This document shows, piece after piece, positions 17,914 to 26,268 of a stretch of 64,000 nt of DNA. The translations under genes were made by a program, and so were the position numbers. Location: assembly GCA_049670505.1 (NCBI GenBank), contig JBATTK010000085.1, forward strand, positions 1 to 64,000, in the 5' to 3' direction. The stretch is from JBATTK01 sp049670505. Its GTDB lineage: Bacteria > Bacteroidota > Bacteroidia > Flavobacteriales > Flavobacteriaceae. The notes beneath the pieces are model-generated. The model searched no databases and had not been told where the DNA came from. It was given only the letters and a program-made list of their open reading frames with translations. Within the stretch, counting starts at the first letter, position 1; every line of letters begins with the position of its first letter.

Positions 17914-18657
17914 TTAAAGGGACATTTTATGTAGGAAAGCTTCCTTCTTTACGCGGGAGACCGGTATCTTTTTGTTGTTCGATAACACTACATAGTTATC
18001 TCCCCTGAGATATTCGGTAACTTTTAGCATATGAATAATAAAGGAATTGTGAATCCTAAAAAAGCAGGCGTCCGGCAATAAGTCTTCCAATTCCTTGAGT
18101 TTTTTAGAAACATATAGCTCCTTGGACGATTCCAAAAATATTTTAGAGTAGTTCCCATCGGATTCGCAGTGGACAATATCATCGGTTTTTACAAACAGTA
18201 TTTTCCCGTTTACCGGAATCTGGATCATTTGTGAAGTGCTTGCGCGGGATAATGCGTTCAGTGTTTCTTGAAACTGATCCTGAAAACTTTGGGAACTATT
18301 GCTTTTTTTGAGTTTTTCTACAACGATCTTGATGTCGTCACCGTCTATGGGCTTCAATAAATAATCCAATGCACTTTCCTTAATGGCCTGTATGGCATAT
18401 TGATTATATGCCGTTGTAATAATCACCGCAAAGTTGCGGTACTTCAATTTTTGTAAGAGGGCAAACCCATTCATTTCCGGCATCTCAATATCAAGAAAAA
18501 CACAATCCGGCTTTAGGTAATTAATTCCTGAAAGGGCCTCCGTTGCAGAGGTAAAAGTATCCACTATTTTAATGGATTCCGAAAATTTCTGTAGCTCCCA
18601 AGTTAAACTGTTGATGGCCGCGGGCTCGTCATCAACCACAATTGCTCTCATCATCAT
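17914..18657 (-). CDS. LytTR-family response regulator
   Basis: Two-domain DNA-binding regulator, 247 residues. The receiver domain carries acidic residues VVDDEP (9-11), the phospho-acceptor Asp56 in VFLDIEMPEMNG, Thr in IITTAYNQ and Lys in YLLKPIDG. The C-terminal LytTR domain (about 145-245) has IPVNGKILFVKTDDIVHCES, FFRIHNSFIIHM and a basic end. Three ATG codons stand in a row at the start, and I use the first. It is co-transcribed with the LytS-type kinase that follows. Confidence 0.92.
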   Translation of the reverse strand: MMMRAIVVDDEPAAINSLTWELQKFSESIKIVDTFTSATEALSGINYLKPDCVFLDIEMPEMNGFALLQKLKYRNFAVIITTAYNQYAIQAIKESALDYLLKPIDGDDIKIVVEKLKKSNSSQSFQDQFQETLNALSRASTSQMIQIPVNGKILFVKTDDIVHCESDGNYSKIFLESSKELYVSKKLKELEDLLPDACFFRIHNSFIIHMLKVTEYLRGDNYVVLSNNKKIPVSRVKKEAFLHKMSL

Positions 18658-18850
18658 GATTTGCTTTTTGTTTCAAATTACATGCTACCGTCTTAAAGTG
18701 AACGCTATTCTATGGTCATCGGGTAGAATTAATGTATAGACGGTAATTCTAACGTACCAACTGCAGATAGACCCCTCTTACAGTTAATTTAACCATTGAC
18801 ACAATAAATATATGGATATATAAAATGCATAGGGCCGTTCATACGAACAA

Positions 18851-18883
18851 TTTGAAGCAAACGGCTGGCTAAGTATAGTTTTG
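18851..18883 (+). promoter_or_regulatory. Candidate promoter of the collagen-like lipoprotein
   Basis: TTTG at 18851-18854 and TAGTTTTG at 18876-18883 are separated by 21 bp and fit the Bacteroidota -33/-7 pattern TTTG and TAnnTTTG. The start codon is 35 bp downstream. Confidence 0.6.
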
Positions 18884-18917
18884 GCCTATAAATTAAATTT
18901 TAAAAATATTTGGAATC

Positions 18918-19550
18918 ATGAAAACAATGAAACTTACGAGTCAATTTTTTAGTGTTATTTTTTCCGTATGCCTCCTCATTTCCTGCTCTGGGGATGATGG
19001 GGAAGATGGCGCTGTTGGACCTCAAGGACCGGCAGGGGAGCAAGGACCTGCAGGGCCGGCCGGGGAACAGGGGGAACAAGGAGATCAGGGAGAACCTGGC
19101 ACGGCCAATGTGATATATTCGGATTGGATCGATTCGGAATTTGACACCAATATCATTACTACCAGCGCCTCTTTTTCTATTGATGCTCCCCTGATGACCG
19201 ATGCCATAATTGACCAGGGGGTTATTTTGGTCTTTGGGCGATCCAATCCGGCTCCCGTTACCAACGATACCGATGTTTTCGCTCTACCTATTGTTTTTGG
19301 GGCCGCCTTACAACAATCGCATTACTATAGGGTAGAACAGGCGGAGCAATTGGATATTGTAGTAGTGGCCAATGAAGAAGGTGAAAGCGTAGGCACCCCA
19401 TTTTTTGGAGAATATAGATATGTTCTGATTCCAGGCGGAGCACCTGCGGATGATGGCAACCCCGGTGATGTTACCTTAAAAACAGAAGGCGTGGACTACA
19501 GCAAAATGTCCTATGAAGAGATTAAAGATCTATTCGATATCAAAGATTAA
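18918..19550 (+). CDS. Collagen-like repeat lipoprotein
   Basis: Exported lipoprotein of 210 residues with a signal peptide and the lipobox LLISCSGDDG. About twelve Gly-X-Y triplets follow (residues 28-63, for example GPQGPAGEQGPAGPAGEQ), predicted to form a collagen triple helix. The C-terminal 145 residues form a globular domain rich in beta strands (SDWIDSEFDTN, DVFALPIVF, YRYVLIPGG). Related proteins in Bacteroidota are outer-membrane anchored and of unknown role. Its own promoter and perfect-palindrome terminator make it monocistronic. Confidence 0.85.
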   Translation: MKTMKLTSQFFSVIFSVCLLISCSGDDGEDGAVGPQGPAGEQGPAGPAGEQGEQGDQGEPGTANVIYSDWIDSEFDTNIITTSASFSIDAPLMTDAIIDQGVILVFGRSNPAPVTNDTDVFALPIVFGAALQQSHYYRVEQAEQLDIVVVANEEGESVGTPFFGEYRYVLIPGGAPADDGNPGDVTLKTEGVDYSKMSYEEIKDLFDIKD

Positions 19551-19589
19551 AAACGGGCGTTATTGTTAAAATAACCTTCCTTATTCATG

Positions 19590-19616
19590 AAAGCTCCCTG
19601 TACAGGGAGCTTTTCT
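19590..19616 (+). terminator. Strong rho-independent terminator
   Basis: A 24-bp perfect palindrome at 19590-19613 (arms AAAGCTCCCT and AGGGAGCTTT) is followed by TTCTGTTT. It lies 40 bp after the collagen-like lipoprotein stop. Confidence 0.85.
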
Positions 19617-19720
19617 GTTTAAAGTTATTTGCCTATTCCCTACTTTTTTTTGGAATGTGATAAACAACCGTGGGAGATTGTTTAAATTAGTTCCAAATAC
19701 GCTACTAAACCACTGCAAAA

Positions 19721-19752
19721 TTTGTTCATAACCCTTCTGTGCAGTAACTTTG
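19721..19752 (+). promoter_or_regulatory. Promoter of the sdh operon
   Basis: TTTG at 19721-19724, a 20-bp spacer, then TAACTTTG at 19745-19752. This is a near-ideal Bacteroidota TTTG/TAnnTTTG promoter. The sdhC ATG is 20 bp downstream, leaving a short leader. Confidence 0.75.
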
Positions 19753-19771
19753 AAGCTAAAACCAGCTACTA

Positions 19772-20440
19772 ATGAGTGGATTGATAAAATCTTCGATTGC
19801 CCGAAAAGTTGTGATGGCACTTTCGGGCCTATTTTTAGTTCTTTTTTTAGTATTACACGTTACCATCAACCTCGCTTCCGTTATTTCTCCGGATTTTTTT
19901 AATGAAGCTTCCCATTTTATGGGGTACAATCCTTTGGTGCAATTTATCATGCAGCCTATTTTGATTGCGGGGGTCATCATCCATTTTGTTATGGGTTTTG
20001 TCTTGGAAATCCAAAATAGGGCGGCTCGCAGCGTCAGCTATGTAAAATACAAGGGTAGTGCAAACGCACCTTGGGTTTCAAGGAATATGATCTATTCCGG
20101 CTTGGTAATCTTAGCTTTTCTTGGTCTTCATTTCTATGATTTTTGGATTCATGAAATGACGTACAAGTACGTTCAGGCAAACCCGGAGGATCCCACCCGC
20201 TATTATGCAGAAACGGTTGAAAAATTCGCCCCCTTTTGGCGGACCATTCTTTATGTAATTTCCTTTGTATTGCTAAGCCTTCATTTATGGCACGGCTTTG
20301 CATCTTCCTTTCAATCCATGGGAGTCAACAATAAATACACTCCAGCTATAAAAAAGTTTACAAACCTATTTGCGGTGATCGTTCCATTGGCCTTCGTCTT
20401 TATTGCCATTTACCACCACCTTAACCCAATAACACATTAA
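19772..20440 (+). CDS. sdhC: Succinate dehydrogenase cytochrome b subunit
   Basis: Membrane anchor of succinate:quinone oxidoreductase. The 222-residue protein has five membrane helices, the fused single-subunit cytochrome b558 type used in Bacteroidota rather than separate SdhC and SdhD. Candidate haem-ligand histidines lie in LFLVLHVTINLAS, IIHFVMGFV, LHFYDFWIH and LLSLHLWHGF. It is the first gene of sdhCAB, with sdhA two bases downstream. It passes electrons from SdhB to menaquinone. Confidence 0.93.
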   Translation: MSGLIKSSIARKVVMALSGLFLVLFLVLHVTINLASVISPDFFNEASHFMGYNPLVQFIMQPILIAGVIIHFVMGFVLEIQNRAARSVSYVKYKGSANAPWVSRNMIYSGLVILAFLGLHFYDFWIHEMTYKYVQANPEDPTRYYAETVEKFAPFWRTILYVISFVLLSLHLWHGFASSFQSMGVNNKYTPAIKKFTNLFAVIVPLAFVFIAIYHHLNPITH

Positions 20441-20442
20441 TT

Positions 20443-22446
20443 ATGGGAGTATTGGATTCAAAAACTCCATCCGGCCCTTTGGCCGATAAATGGACAAAAC
20501 ATAAAAACGATATTGAACTGGTAAATCCGGCCAATAAACGTAATATAGATATTATCGTTGTAGGTACCGGTCTTGCGGGAGGTTCTGCCGCCGCTACTTT
20601 GGCGGAATTGGGTTACAATGTAAAAACCTTTTGCTATCAGGATTCTCCTAGAAGGGCCCATTCCATAGCTGCCCAGGGAGGCGTTAATGCCGCAAAAAAT
20701 TATCAAGGCGATGGGGATAGCGTCTATAGACTCTTCTATGACACCGTAAAGGGAGGGGACTACCGATCCCGTGAATCCAATGTATATCGCTTGGCCGAAG
20801 TATCTACCAATATCATCGATCAGTGTGTGGCCCAAGGGGTTCCTTTTGCCCGTGAGTACGGTGGTCTTTTGGACAACCGTTCCTTTGGGGGCGTTTTGGT
20901 ATCCAGAACTTTCTATGCCAAAGGACAAACAGGGCAACAATTATTATTGGGTGCCTATGCCGCCATGAACCGACAAATTAATCGCGGTAAGATACAAGCC
21001 TATAACCGTCACGAAATGTTGGATTTAGTGTTGGTAGATGGTAAGGCCCGAGGTATCATTGCCCGAAATCTGGTCACCGGTGAAATAGAAAGGCATGCTG
21101 CACATGCCGTAGTTTTGGCCACAGGGGGTTATGGAAATGTATTTTTCCTATCTACCTATGCCATGGGCTGTAACGTAATGGCAGCATGGCGGGCGCACAG
21201 GAGAGGTGCTTTCTTTGCCAACCCTTGTTATACGCAAATACATCCTACTTGTATTCCGGTATCGGGTGACCATCAATCCAAACTGACCTTGATGTCGGAA
21301 TCCTTACGAAACGATGGCCGTATCTGGGTCCCTAAACGTTTGGAAGATGCAAAGGCCATTCGCGAGGGTAATCTAAAGCCTACACAACTAAAAGAAGAGG
21401 ATAGGGACTACTATCTGGAAAGAAGATATCCGGCCTTCGGAAACCTAGTGCCTAGGGATGTAGCTTCAAGAGCGGCCAAAGAACGTTGCGACGCCGGTTA
21501 CGGCGTCAATAAAACAGGTGAAGCGGTATATCTGGACTTTGCAGCGGCCATTATGCGCTATGGCAAAGAGAAAGCCCTTACTTCGGGAATGAAAGATCCC
21601 GATAAAAAAACGATTCGCGAATTAGGGGAACAAATCATCGAAGCCAAATACGGGAATCTTTTCCAAATGTATGAGAAAATTGTAGACCAAGATCCGTATA
21701 AGACACCAATGATGATCTATCCGGCCGTACATTATACCATGGGAGGTCTTTGGGTAGACTACAACCTACAGACCACCATTCCCGGATGCTATTCCGCCGG
21801 GGAAGCTAATTTTAGCGATCATGGGGCCAATAGATTAGGTGCTTCCGCCTTAATGCAAGGTTTGGCCGACGGCTATTTTGTGCTGCCTTATACCATTGGC
21901 GACTACTTATCCGACGATATCCGAACGGGTGCCATCCCTACGGATACTGCAGAGTTTGACGAAGCCGAAAAGCATGTAAGGGACCGAATTGAGAAATTAA
22001 TGAACGGCAAAGGTGAACATTCCGTGGATTATTATCACAAGAAATTGGGTAAGATCATGTGGGACAAGTGCGGTATGTCTAGAAACGCTAAGGGCCTTCA
22101 GGAAGCTATTGAGGAAATTGCGGCATTACGAAAAGACTTTTGGGAAAATGTTAGGGTTACCGGAAGTAGTGATGATAAAAATCAGGAATTGGAAAAAGCG
22201 GGCCGAGTGGCCGACTTCCTAGAATTAGGGGAATTGTTTGCCAAGGATGCACTGACAAGAAATGAATCTTGCGGTGGTCATTTTAGGGAAGAGTACCAGA
22301 CACCGGAAGGAGAGGCACTACGGGACGATGAAAACTTTAAGTTCGTTTCCGCATGGGAATACAAAGGCGAACCAAAGGATGCTGTCTTGCATAAAGAAGC
22401 CTTGACTTATGAAAATATTGAATTGAAGACACGTTCGTATAAGTAA
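20443..22446 (+). CDS. sdhA: Succinate dehydrogenase flavoprotein subunit
   Basis: Catalytic subunit of succinate dehydrogenase/fumarate reductase (succinate to fumarate, TCA cycle and respiration), 667 residues. The FAD Rossmann motif is VVGTGLAGGSAAATLAELG. The HSIAAQGGVNAAKN motif holds the covalent FAD histidine region. RAHRRGAFFANPCYTQIHPT and GEANFSDHGANRLGASALMQ are active-site segments, and a capping domain lies in between. Gene order sdhC-sdhA is normal, but a four-helix-bundle gene separates it from sdhB. Confidence 0.96.
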   Translation: MGVLDSKTPSGPLADKWTKHKNDIELVNPANKRNIDIIVVGTGLAGGSAAATLAELGYNVKTFCYQDSPRRAHSIAAQGGVNAAKNYQGDGDSVYRLFYDTVKGGDYRSRESNVYRLAEVSTNIIDQCVAQGVPFAREYGGLLDNRSFGGVLVSRTFYAKGQTGQQLLLGAYAAMNRQINRGKIQAYNRHEMLDLVLVDGKARGIIARNLVTGEIERHAAHAVVLATGGYGNVFFLSTYAMGCNVMAAWRAHRRGAFFANPCYTQIHPTCIPVSGDHQSKLTLMSESLRNDGRIWVPKRLEDAKAIREGNLKPTQLKEEDRDYYLERRYPAFGNLVPRDVASRAAKERCDAGYGVNKTGEAVYLDFAAAIMRYGKEKALTSGMKDPDKKTIRELGEQIIEAKYGNLFQMYEKIVDQDPYKTPMMIYPAVHYTMGGLWVDYNLQTTIPGCYSAGEANFSDHGANRLGASALMQGLADGYFVLPYTIGDYLSDDIRTGAIPTDTAEFDEAEKHVRDRIEKLMNGKGEHSVDYYHKKLGKIMWDKCGMSRNAKGLQEAIEEIAALRKDFWENVRVTGSSDDKNQELEKAGRVADFLELGELFAKDALTRNESCGGHFREEYQTPEGEALRDDENFKFVSAWEYKGEPKDAVLHKEALTYENIELKTRSYK

Positions 22447-22450
22447 TTAA

Positions 22451-22486
22451 GGGAATAGGAATTAGGGAATAGGAATTAGGGAATAG
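22451..22486. repeat. 14-bp tandem repeat upstream of the four-helix-bundle gene
   Basis: GGGAATAGGAATTA occurs twice in tandem (22451-22464 and 22465-22478) and partly a third time (22479-22486), ending at the GTG start. Just after the gene, at about 22848-22858, the sequence CCCTATTC is the inverse of the repeat core GAATAGGG. The gene is thus bracketed by inverted copies. Confidence 0.65.
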
Positions 22487-22848
22487 TGGCAACTTTGAAG
22501 TCATATAAGGAATTACTGGTATGGCAGAGATCAATAACGCTGGTCAAAGAAGTTTACCGACTAACAAATAGCTTTCCCGAACATGAAAAATTTGTATTAA
22601 CAAGTCAAATGAGAAGGTGTTCAGTCTCAGTCCCATCTAATATTGCCGAAGGCTGGGGTAGAATGTCTTTGAAGAATTACATTCAATTTTTAAGAATTTC
22701 CCGGGGTTCTTTGTTTGAGTTGGAAACACAAATAATTATTTCAAAAGATCTAAATTATATAGAAAATAGCGAGACAATAGAGAATCTGATAGAGGAGACG
22801 GGTAAAATGCTGAATTCCTTAATCAAAAGTTTAGAAAACAAACTATAG
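22486..22848 (+). CDS. Four-helix-bundle protein (S23/IVP family), copy A in sdh
   Basis: Small helical protein of 120 residues in the family named after proteins encoded in 23S rRNA intervening sequences, which also includes the Avd accessory protein of diversity-generating retroelements. Typical signature: YKELLVWQRSITLVKEVY, TSQMRRCSVSVPSNIAEGWG and QFLRISRGSLFELETQI. It starts with GTG and sits alone between sdhA and sdhB with gaps of 39 and 33 bp, in operon orientation. It has no known link to succinate dehydrogenase. Edge repeats suggest it was inserted. The molecular function is unknown; RNA or DNA binding is plausible because the family forms basic pentamers. Confidence 0.85.
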   Translation: MATLKSYKELLVWQRSITLVKEVYRLTNSFPEHEKFVLTSQMRRCSVSVPSNIAEGWGRMSLKNYIQFLRISRGSLFELETQIIISKDLNYIENSETIENLIEETGKMLNSLIKSLENKL

Positions 22849-22881
22849 TCCCTATTCGTCTATCGCTAAAACCTGATAACT

Positions 22882-23628
22882 ATGAAACTGAATCTAAAAA
22901 TTTGGCGTCAAAAAGATGCTTCCTCCAAGGGACAAATGGTAGACTACCCGCTTAATGGGATTGAATCCGATATGTCTTTTTTGGAGATGTTGGACGTGCT
23001 TAACGAAGAATTGATCAATAAAGGAGAGGAACCCATCGAATTTGATCACGACTGCAGGGAAGGAATCTGTGGGATGTGCTCTCTTCAAATTAACGGTCAG
23101 CCCCATGGCCCAGACCGAGAAATAACTGTCTGCCAATTACACATGCGAAGTTTTAATGACGGGGATACCATCGTGATCGAACCTTTTAGGGCAAACGCTT
23201 TTCCTATAATCAAGGATCTGATCGTAGATCGTAGCGCCTTTGATCGTATCCAACAGGCAGGTGGTTATATTTCCGTAAATACGTCGGGCAATACCGTGGA
23301 CGCCAATGCCATTCCTATTGAAAAGCATATGGCGGATAAAGCCATGGATGCCGCTACCTGTATTGGTTGTGGAGCTTGTGTGGCCGCCTGCAAAAATGCC
23401 AGCGCCATGTTATTTACTTCCGCTAAAGTTTCCCAGTTCGCCCTCTTGCCACAAGGCCAGGTAGAGGCTGCCGATCGAGTGCAAAATATGGTGCGTCAGA
23501 TGGATCTGGAAGGATTTGGCAACTGTACCAATACCGGAGCATGTGAGATAGAATGCCCCAAAGGGATTTCTTTGGAGAATATAGCCCGGATGAACAGGGA
23601 ATACCTGAGCGCTACCGTAAAAGGATAA
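22882..23628 (+). CDS. sdhB: Succinate dehydrogenase iron-sulfur subunit
   Basis: Electron-transfer subunit of 248 residues. The N-terminal ferredoxin domain carries the [2Fe-2S] cysteines in CREGICGMCSLQING. The C-terminal domain carries [4Fe-4S]/[3Fe-4S] ligands in CIGCGACVAACKN and CTNTGACEIECPKGI. It moves electrons from FAD in SdhA to the haem/quinone site in SdhC. It is the last gene of the sdh operon, after the inserted four-helix-bundle gene, and a terminator follows. Confidence 0.96.
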   Translation: MKLNLKIWRQKDASSKGQMVDYPLNGIESDMSFLEMLDVLNEELINKGEEPIEFDHDCREGICGMCSLQINGQPHGPDREITVCQLHMRSFNDGDTIVIEPFRANAFPIIKDLIVDRSAFDRIQQAGGYISVNTSGNTVDANAIPIEKHMADKAMDAATCIGCGACVAACKNASAMLFTSAKVSQFALLPQGQVEAADRVQNMVRQMDLEGFGNCTNTGACEIECPKGISLENIARMNREYLSATVKG

Positions 23629-23668
23629 GTTATTTTTGACGTTCCTGTTCAAACAGGGAACCTAATAG

Positions 23669-23707
23669 AAAATCCCGAATTCCTTAAATGGGAGTTTGGG
23701 ATTTTTG
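23669..23707 (+). terminator. Terminator of the sdh operon
   Basis: AAAATCCCGAA pairs with TTTGGGATTTTT (one G-T pair) around a 15-nt inner part, ending in five T. A second smaller hairpin (GTTCCTGTT/AACAGGGAAC) lies at 23641-23661. The structure covers the alternative upstream start of the vsr reading frame, arguing for the later start at 23720. Confidence 0.65.
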
Positions 23708-23719
23708 TTATCTTCAAAC

Positions 23720-24193
23720 ATGTCTAAAAACTACCCCAAAGAACGTATCAAAGTGCCTCGTTTCAATGAGGAATCCGGTTTTTATACGACCCCCGAACGT
23801 TCCAAAATTATGGGCAAGATCCGGGGCAAGAACACCAAACCCGAACTGGCATTTAGAAAAGCGCTTTGGCATGCCGGATATAGATATCGAATAGATTACA
23901 ATAAATTGATCGGGAAACCCGATATCGCCCTTAAAAAATATAGGACCGTCATTTTTATCGATGGTGAATATTGGCACGGCCATAATTGGCAGGAAAGAAA
24001 GCCAAAAGTAAAGACCAACAGGGAATTTTGGATCGCAAAGATCGAGCGAAACATGCAACGGGACGAAGAAGTGAATAGCGAATTGAACCGTTTGGGGTAC
24101 ACCGTATTCCGGTTTTGGGAAACGGAAATCAAGAAGGAGTTAGAGCGTTGTTTGAACGAGGTGGTTTCCCACTTGGAGAATCAAAAGGGATAA
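23720..24193 (+). CDS. vsr: Vsr-type very short patch repair endonuclease (orphan)
   Basis: Vsr nicks DNA next to T:G mismatches that arise when 5-methylcytosine deaminates. The 157-residue protein has RSKIMGKIRGKNTKPELAFR, GKPDIALKKYRTVIFIDG (catalytic Asp region), YWHGHNW and EFWIAKIERNMQRDEEVN, as in the E. coli enzyme. It differs there: the structural zinc cysteines are absent (GEYWHGHNW in place of GCFWHGHDC), as in many non-enterobacterial homologues. No cytosine methyltransferase is adjacent, so its partner must be elsewhere or lost. The ATG at 23720 lies just after the sdh terminator. Confidence 0.85.
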   Translation: MSKNYPKERIKVPRFNEESGFYTTPERSKIMGKIRGKNTKPELAFRKALWHAGYRYRIDYNKLIGKPDIALKKYRTVIFIDGEYWHGHNWQERKPKVKTNREFWIAKIERNMQRDEEVNSELNRLGYTVFRFWETEIKKELERCLNEVVSHLENQKG

Positions 24194-24196
24194 CGA

Positions 24197-24901
24197 CTAA
24201 TCCACTTGTTTTTTTATAATCATAAAGAACTGTTTTACGTCCTCCAAATGTATTTCAAAATCCGAATACTCCGGAGAATCGTTTATACTATGGCAGGTTA
24301 ACCCCTTAGTTGTCCTATCGTATTTCGTAATCTGCTTGCACATCATAGAATTTCCGTGTAAAATCATCCAGTATCTATGCTGGTCGGTCTTTATTTTGCG
24401 CAGCAGTTCGGTTTTAGACGTCAGTTTACCCAAAACAATAGTCCCATTTGGTATACCTTCCGCTGTTCCATTATACATGGAATTATTGGCAATTTCAAAG
24501 GCCATATACCGTGTGACCGAAACTTGATCGATTACAAAACCAATACGTGGCAATGTACCCATAAAGGTTTCATCATCATATTTTTGAGCATATTTCCCTT
24601 GTTCCTTTACGGTTGACAAAGGAACCGTGACCAAATATTTCCCGGGATCCAATTTGGTAATATCATGGCTTTTTTTGAGTTTTTTATTCTCCAAATAATA
24701 CACTGGATCCGACTCATTCGCTGCATACAACTGAGCTTTGGTCATCCCAAAATATTTCGCGAGCTTATCAACATTCTTGTTAGGGATGTTGGCATCTTCC
24801 TTCTCATAAAGTTGTATGGTACGTAAACTGACCCCAATGGCTTCGGCCAAATCGCCTTGGGTAATTTTTTTTTCACGTCTCAATTGCTTTAAAACCAACA
24901 T
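24197..24901 (-). CDS. XRE-family repressor with S24-like C-terminal domain, copy 1
   Basis: The N-terminal HTH (residues 1-60: LKQLRREKKITQGDLAEAIG, VSLRTIQLYEKED) is followed by a C-terminal LexA/CI-like S24 fold with a Ser in IANNSMYNG, then IPNGTIVLGK and HGNSMMCKQI. The family includes phage CI-type repressors, some of which self-cleave. I cannot confirm a complete Ser-Lys dyad. It is paralogous over its full length to the gene at 25479-26204 (LRREKK.TQ.DLAE.IGVS, SPEYSDFE). It converges with vsr three bases away. The upstream palindrome overlapping its promoter suggests autoregulation. Confidence 0.8.
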   Translation of the reverse strand: MLVLKQLRREKKITQGDLAEAIGVSLRTIQLYEKEDANIPNKNVDKLAKYFGMTKAQLYAANESDPVYYLENKKLKKSHDITKLDPGKYLVTVPLSTVKEQGKYAQKYDDETFMGTLPRIGFVIDQVSVTRYMAFEIANNSMYNGTAEGIPNGTIVLGKLTSKTELLRKIKTDQHRYWMILHGNSMMCKQITKYDRTTKGLTCHSINDSPEYSDFEIHLEDVKQFFMIIKKQVD

Positions 24902-24957
24902 ACTATTGTGGGGTAACCCAATATTGTATATAAAATATGTTATTTAACTACATGTAT

Positions 24958-24983
24958 CTGTAATCCAATTACAGGCAAATATA
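24958..24983 (-). promoter_or_regulatory. Promoter and palindromic operator of XRE-S24 copy 1
   Basis: The perfect inverted repeat CTGTAAT-CCA-ATTACAG (24958-24974) directly abuts a minus-strand TATATTTG box (24983-24976), placing the palindrome at the expected transcription start. A minus-strand TTTTG lies 23 bp further upstream. The same arrangement is conserved at copy 2 (26269-26294). The position fits repressor autoregulation. Confidence 0.6.
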
Positions 24984-25060
24984 GCAAAATGCAGAAAGTC
25001 ATTGTACAAAATGAAAGAAGAACAACCCATATTTATATCCCATATAAAAACCCATACGAC

Positions 25061-25220
25061 ATGTTCAAAGAAAACGACTTGGAAAACCTATCCGAGAGAG
25101 ACTATCCATGATACTGGAACAAACACTACAAAAGATGATTTTGCTGCGGTGACCGACCAAACCAACATCGGTCTTTCTACTATGAAGAATGTAGTCAACA
25201 TGATCAGAATCCAATGCTAG
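25061..25220 (+). pseudogene. Decayed copy of the 91-residue HTH-like gene
   Basis: This divergent neighbour of XRE-S24 copy 1 matches the intact gene at 26372. It starts ATG-TTC-AAA-GAA-AAC-GAC, then loses one base at codon 7 and shifts frame. Further on, the other frame reads TKDDFAAVTDQTNIGLST, matching AKDDFANIAARTNISFST in the intact protein. Stop codons follow. Upstream DNA (24975-25060) is also clearly similar to 26286-26371, so the whole promoter region plus partner gene was duplicated with the regulator. Confidence 0.7.
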
Positions 25221-25478
25221 GTAGCTGATCGAGGAAAGCGATATTGTTTTTGGACCGGGAACTGTGCCGCTGGGACTTGTTAACGCCGTCCTTAAAAGAT
25301 CTTTTTATGTTTTTTCTGGCTGTTCACCTGGCTTTGTTCTATGGGTACCCCAAGCTCGGTAAAATCCATCTGGGGAATATAAAATTTCTTGAAACTGACT
25401 ATCCAGGAGGCCTTCGTCAGCCGAAAAGGCTATATGAAGGCGTGACAGAGCCGTATGGGAATTATTTAGATTCAAAAC
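25221..25478. other. Unassigned stretch between repressor copies
   Basis: A plus-strand open frame (25244 into 25588) runs through here and overlaps the 3' end of XRE-S24 copy 2. Its translation (for example TEPYGNYLDSKPIRTRVRPA) is not a family I can name. The first 40 bp may be the decayed tail of the HTH-like pseudogene. I do not call a gene. Confidence 0.3.
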
Positions 25479-26204
25479 CTATAAGGACACGCGTCCGACC
25501 TGCCCCACCTCCTTTTTTACAATCACAAAAAGCTGTTGTACCTCCTTCATGTCCACTTCAAAATCGGAATACTCCGGGGAGCTATTAAGACTGTGGCAAA
25601 CTATTGTATTTTCTTTTTTATTATACGATTCAATCCTCTTGCACATAAAGTCGTTCTTGTATATCAGCACCCAGTACGGATATTGGCCGGTTCCCAACGT
25701 TCTCGCAAATTCTTTTTTGGGAACCTCCCTTCCCAAAACAATAGCTTTGTTCGGAATGCCATGGATACTTCCATTATCCATAGACTTATTGGTAATCTCG
25801 AAGGCCATATATTTATAGTCTTCTATTCGGTGTAGGACAAAACCTATACGGCCTAGTTGGGCCAAAAACATTTCATCCTGAACCCTCTTCATATATCGCT
25901 GTCGATTTTCCGCCGATACCAAGGGAACCATTACCACATATTTCCCGTGTCCGATCGATTTAATATCATTCCCGCTTTTCGTTGCCGGAACACTATAAAT
26001 ACCCTCCGCCTCGTTCACTTCGCGTAAATAAAGTTCTGCGATGCTATGATCAAAATATTCCGCAAGTTTTGTGAGATTTTTGGTAGGGATAGTGGCCCCT
26101 TTTGCCTCATAATTTTGAATGGTACTTTTGCTGACCCCAATGACTTCGGCCAAATCGTCCTGTGTAACTTTTTTTTCTCGTCTCAATTGCTTAAAAACAA
26201 ACAT
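25479..26204 (-). CDS. XRE-family repressor with S24-like C-terminal domain, copy 2
   Basis: A 241-residue paralogue of the gene at 24197-24901, same strand, 577 bp apart. The HTH is LKQLRREKKVTQDDLAEVIG and VSKSTIQNYEAKG. The C-terminal S24-like fold has ITNKSMDNG, IPNKAIVLGRE, FMCKRIESY and SLNSSPEYSDFEVD. It diverges from the intact 91-residue HTH-like gene, giving a CI/Cro-like layout. A palindrome at its promoter matches that of copy 1. It could control the small gene, itself, or an unlinked mobile element; none is proven. Confidence 0.8.
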   Translation of the reverse strand: MFVFKQLRREKKVTQDDLAEVIGVSKSTIQNYEAKGATIPTKNLTKLAEYFDHSIAELYLREVNEAEGIYSVPATKSGNDIKSIGHGKYVVMVPLVSAENRQRYMKRVQDEMFLAQLGRIGFVLHRIEDYKYMAFEITNKSMDNGSIHGIPNKAIVLGREVPKKEFARTLGTGQYPYWVLIYKNDFMCKRIESYNKKENTIVCHSLNSSPEYSDFEVDMKEVQQLFVIVKKEVGQVGRVSL

Positions 26205-26268
26205 AATATTGTAAATTTGTGTAATAATCCTACATATTTTGTAAAAACATGTAATATTATTGTGTTAT

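Noticed and set aside
22451..22486. Possible CRISPR-like or satellite repeat
   Set aside because: Tandem 14-mer without spacers, only two and a half units; it belongs to the four-helix-bundle gene edge.
25244..25588. Plus-strand 114-codon frame between the S24 repressors
   Set aside because: It overlaps the 3' end of repressor copy 2 by more than 100 bp, and its translation is unfamiliar; it may be debris from a lost gene.
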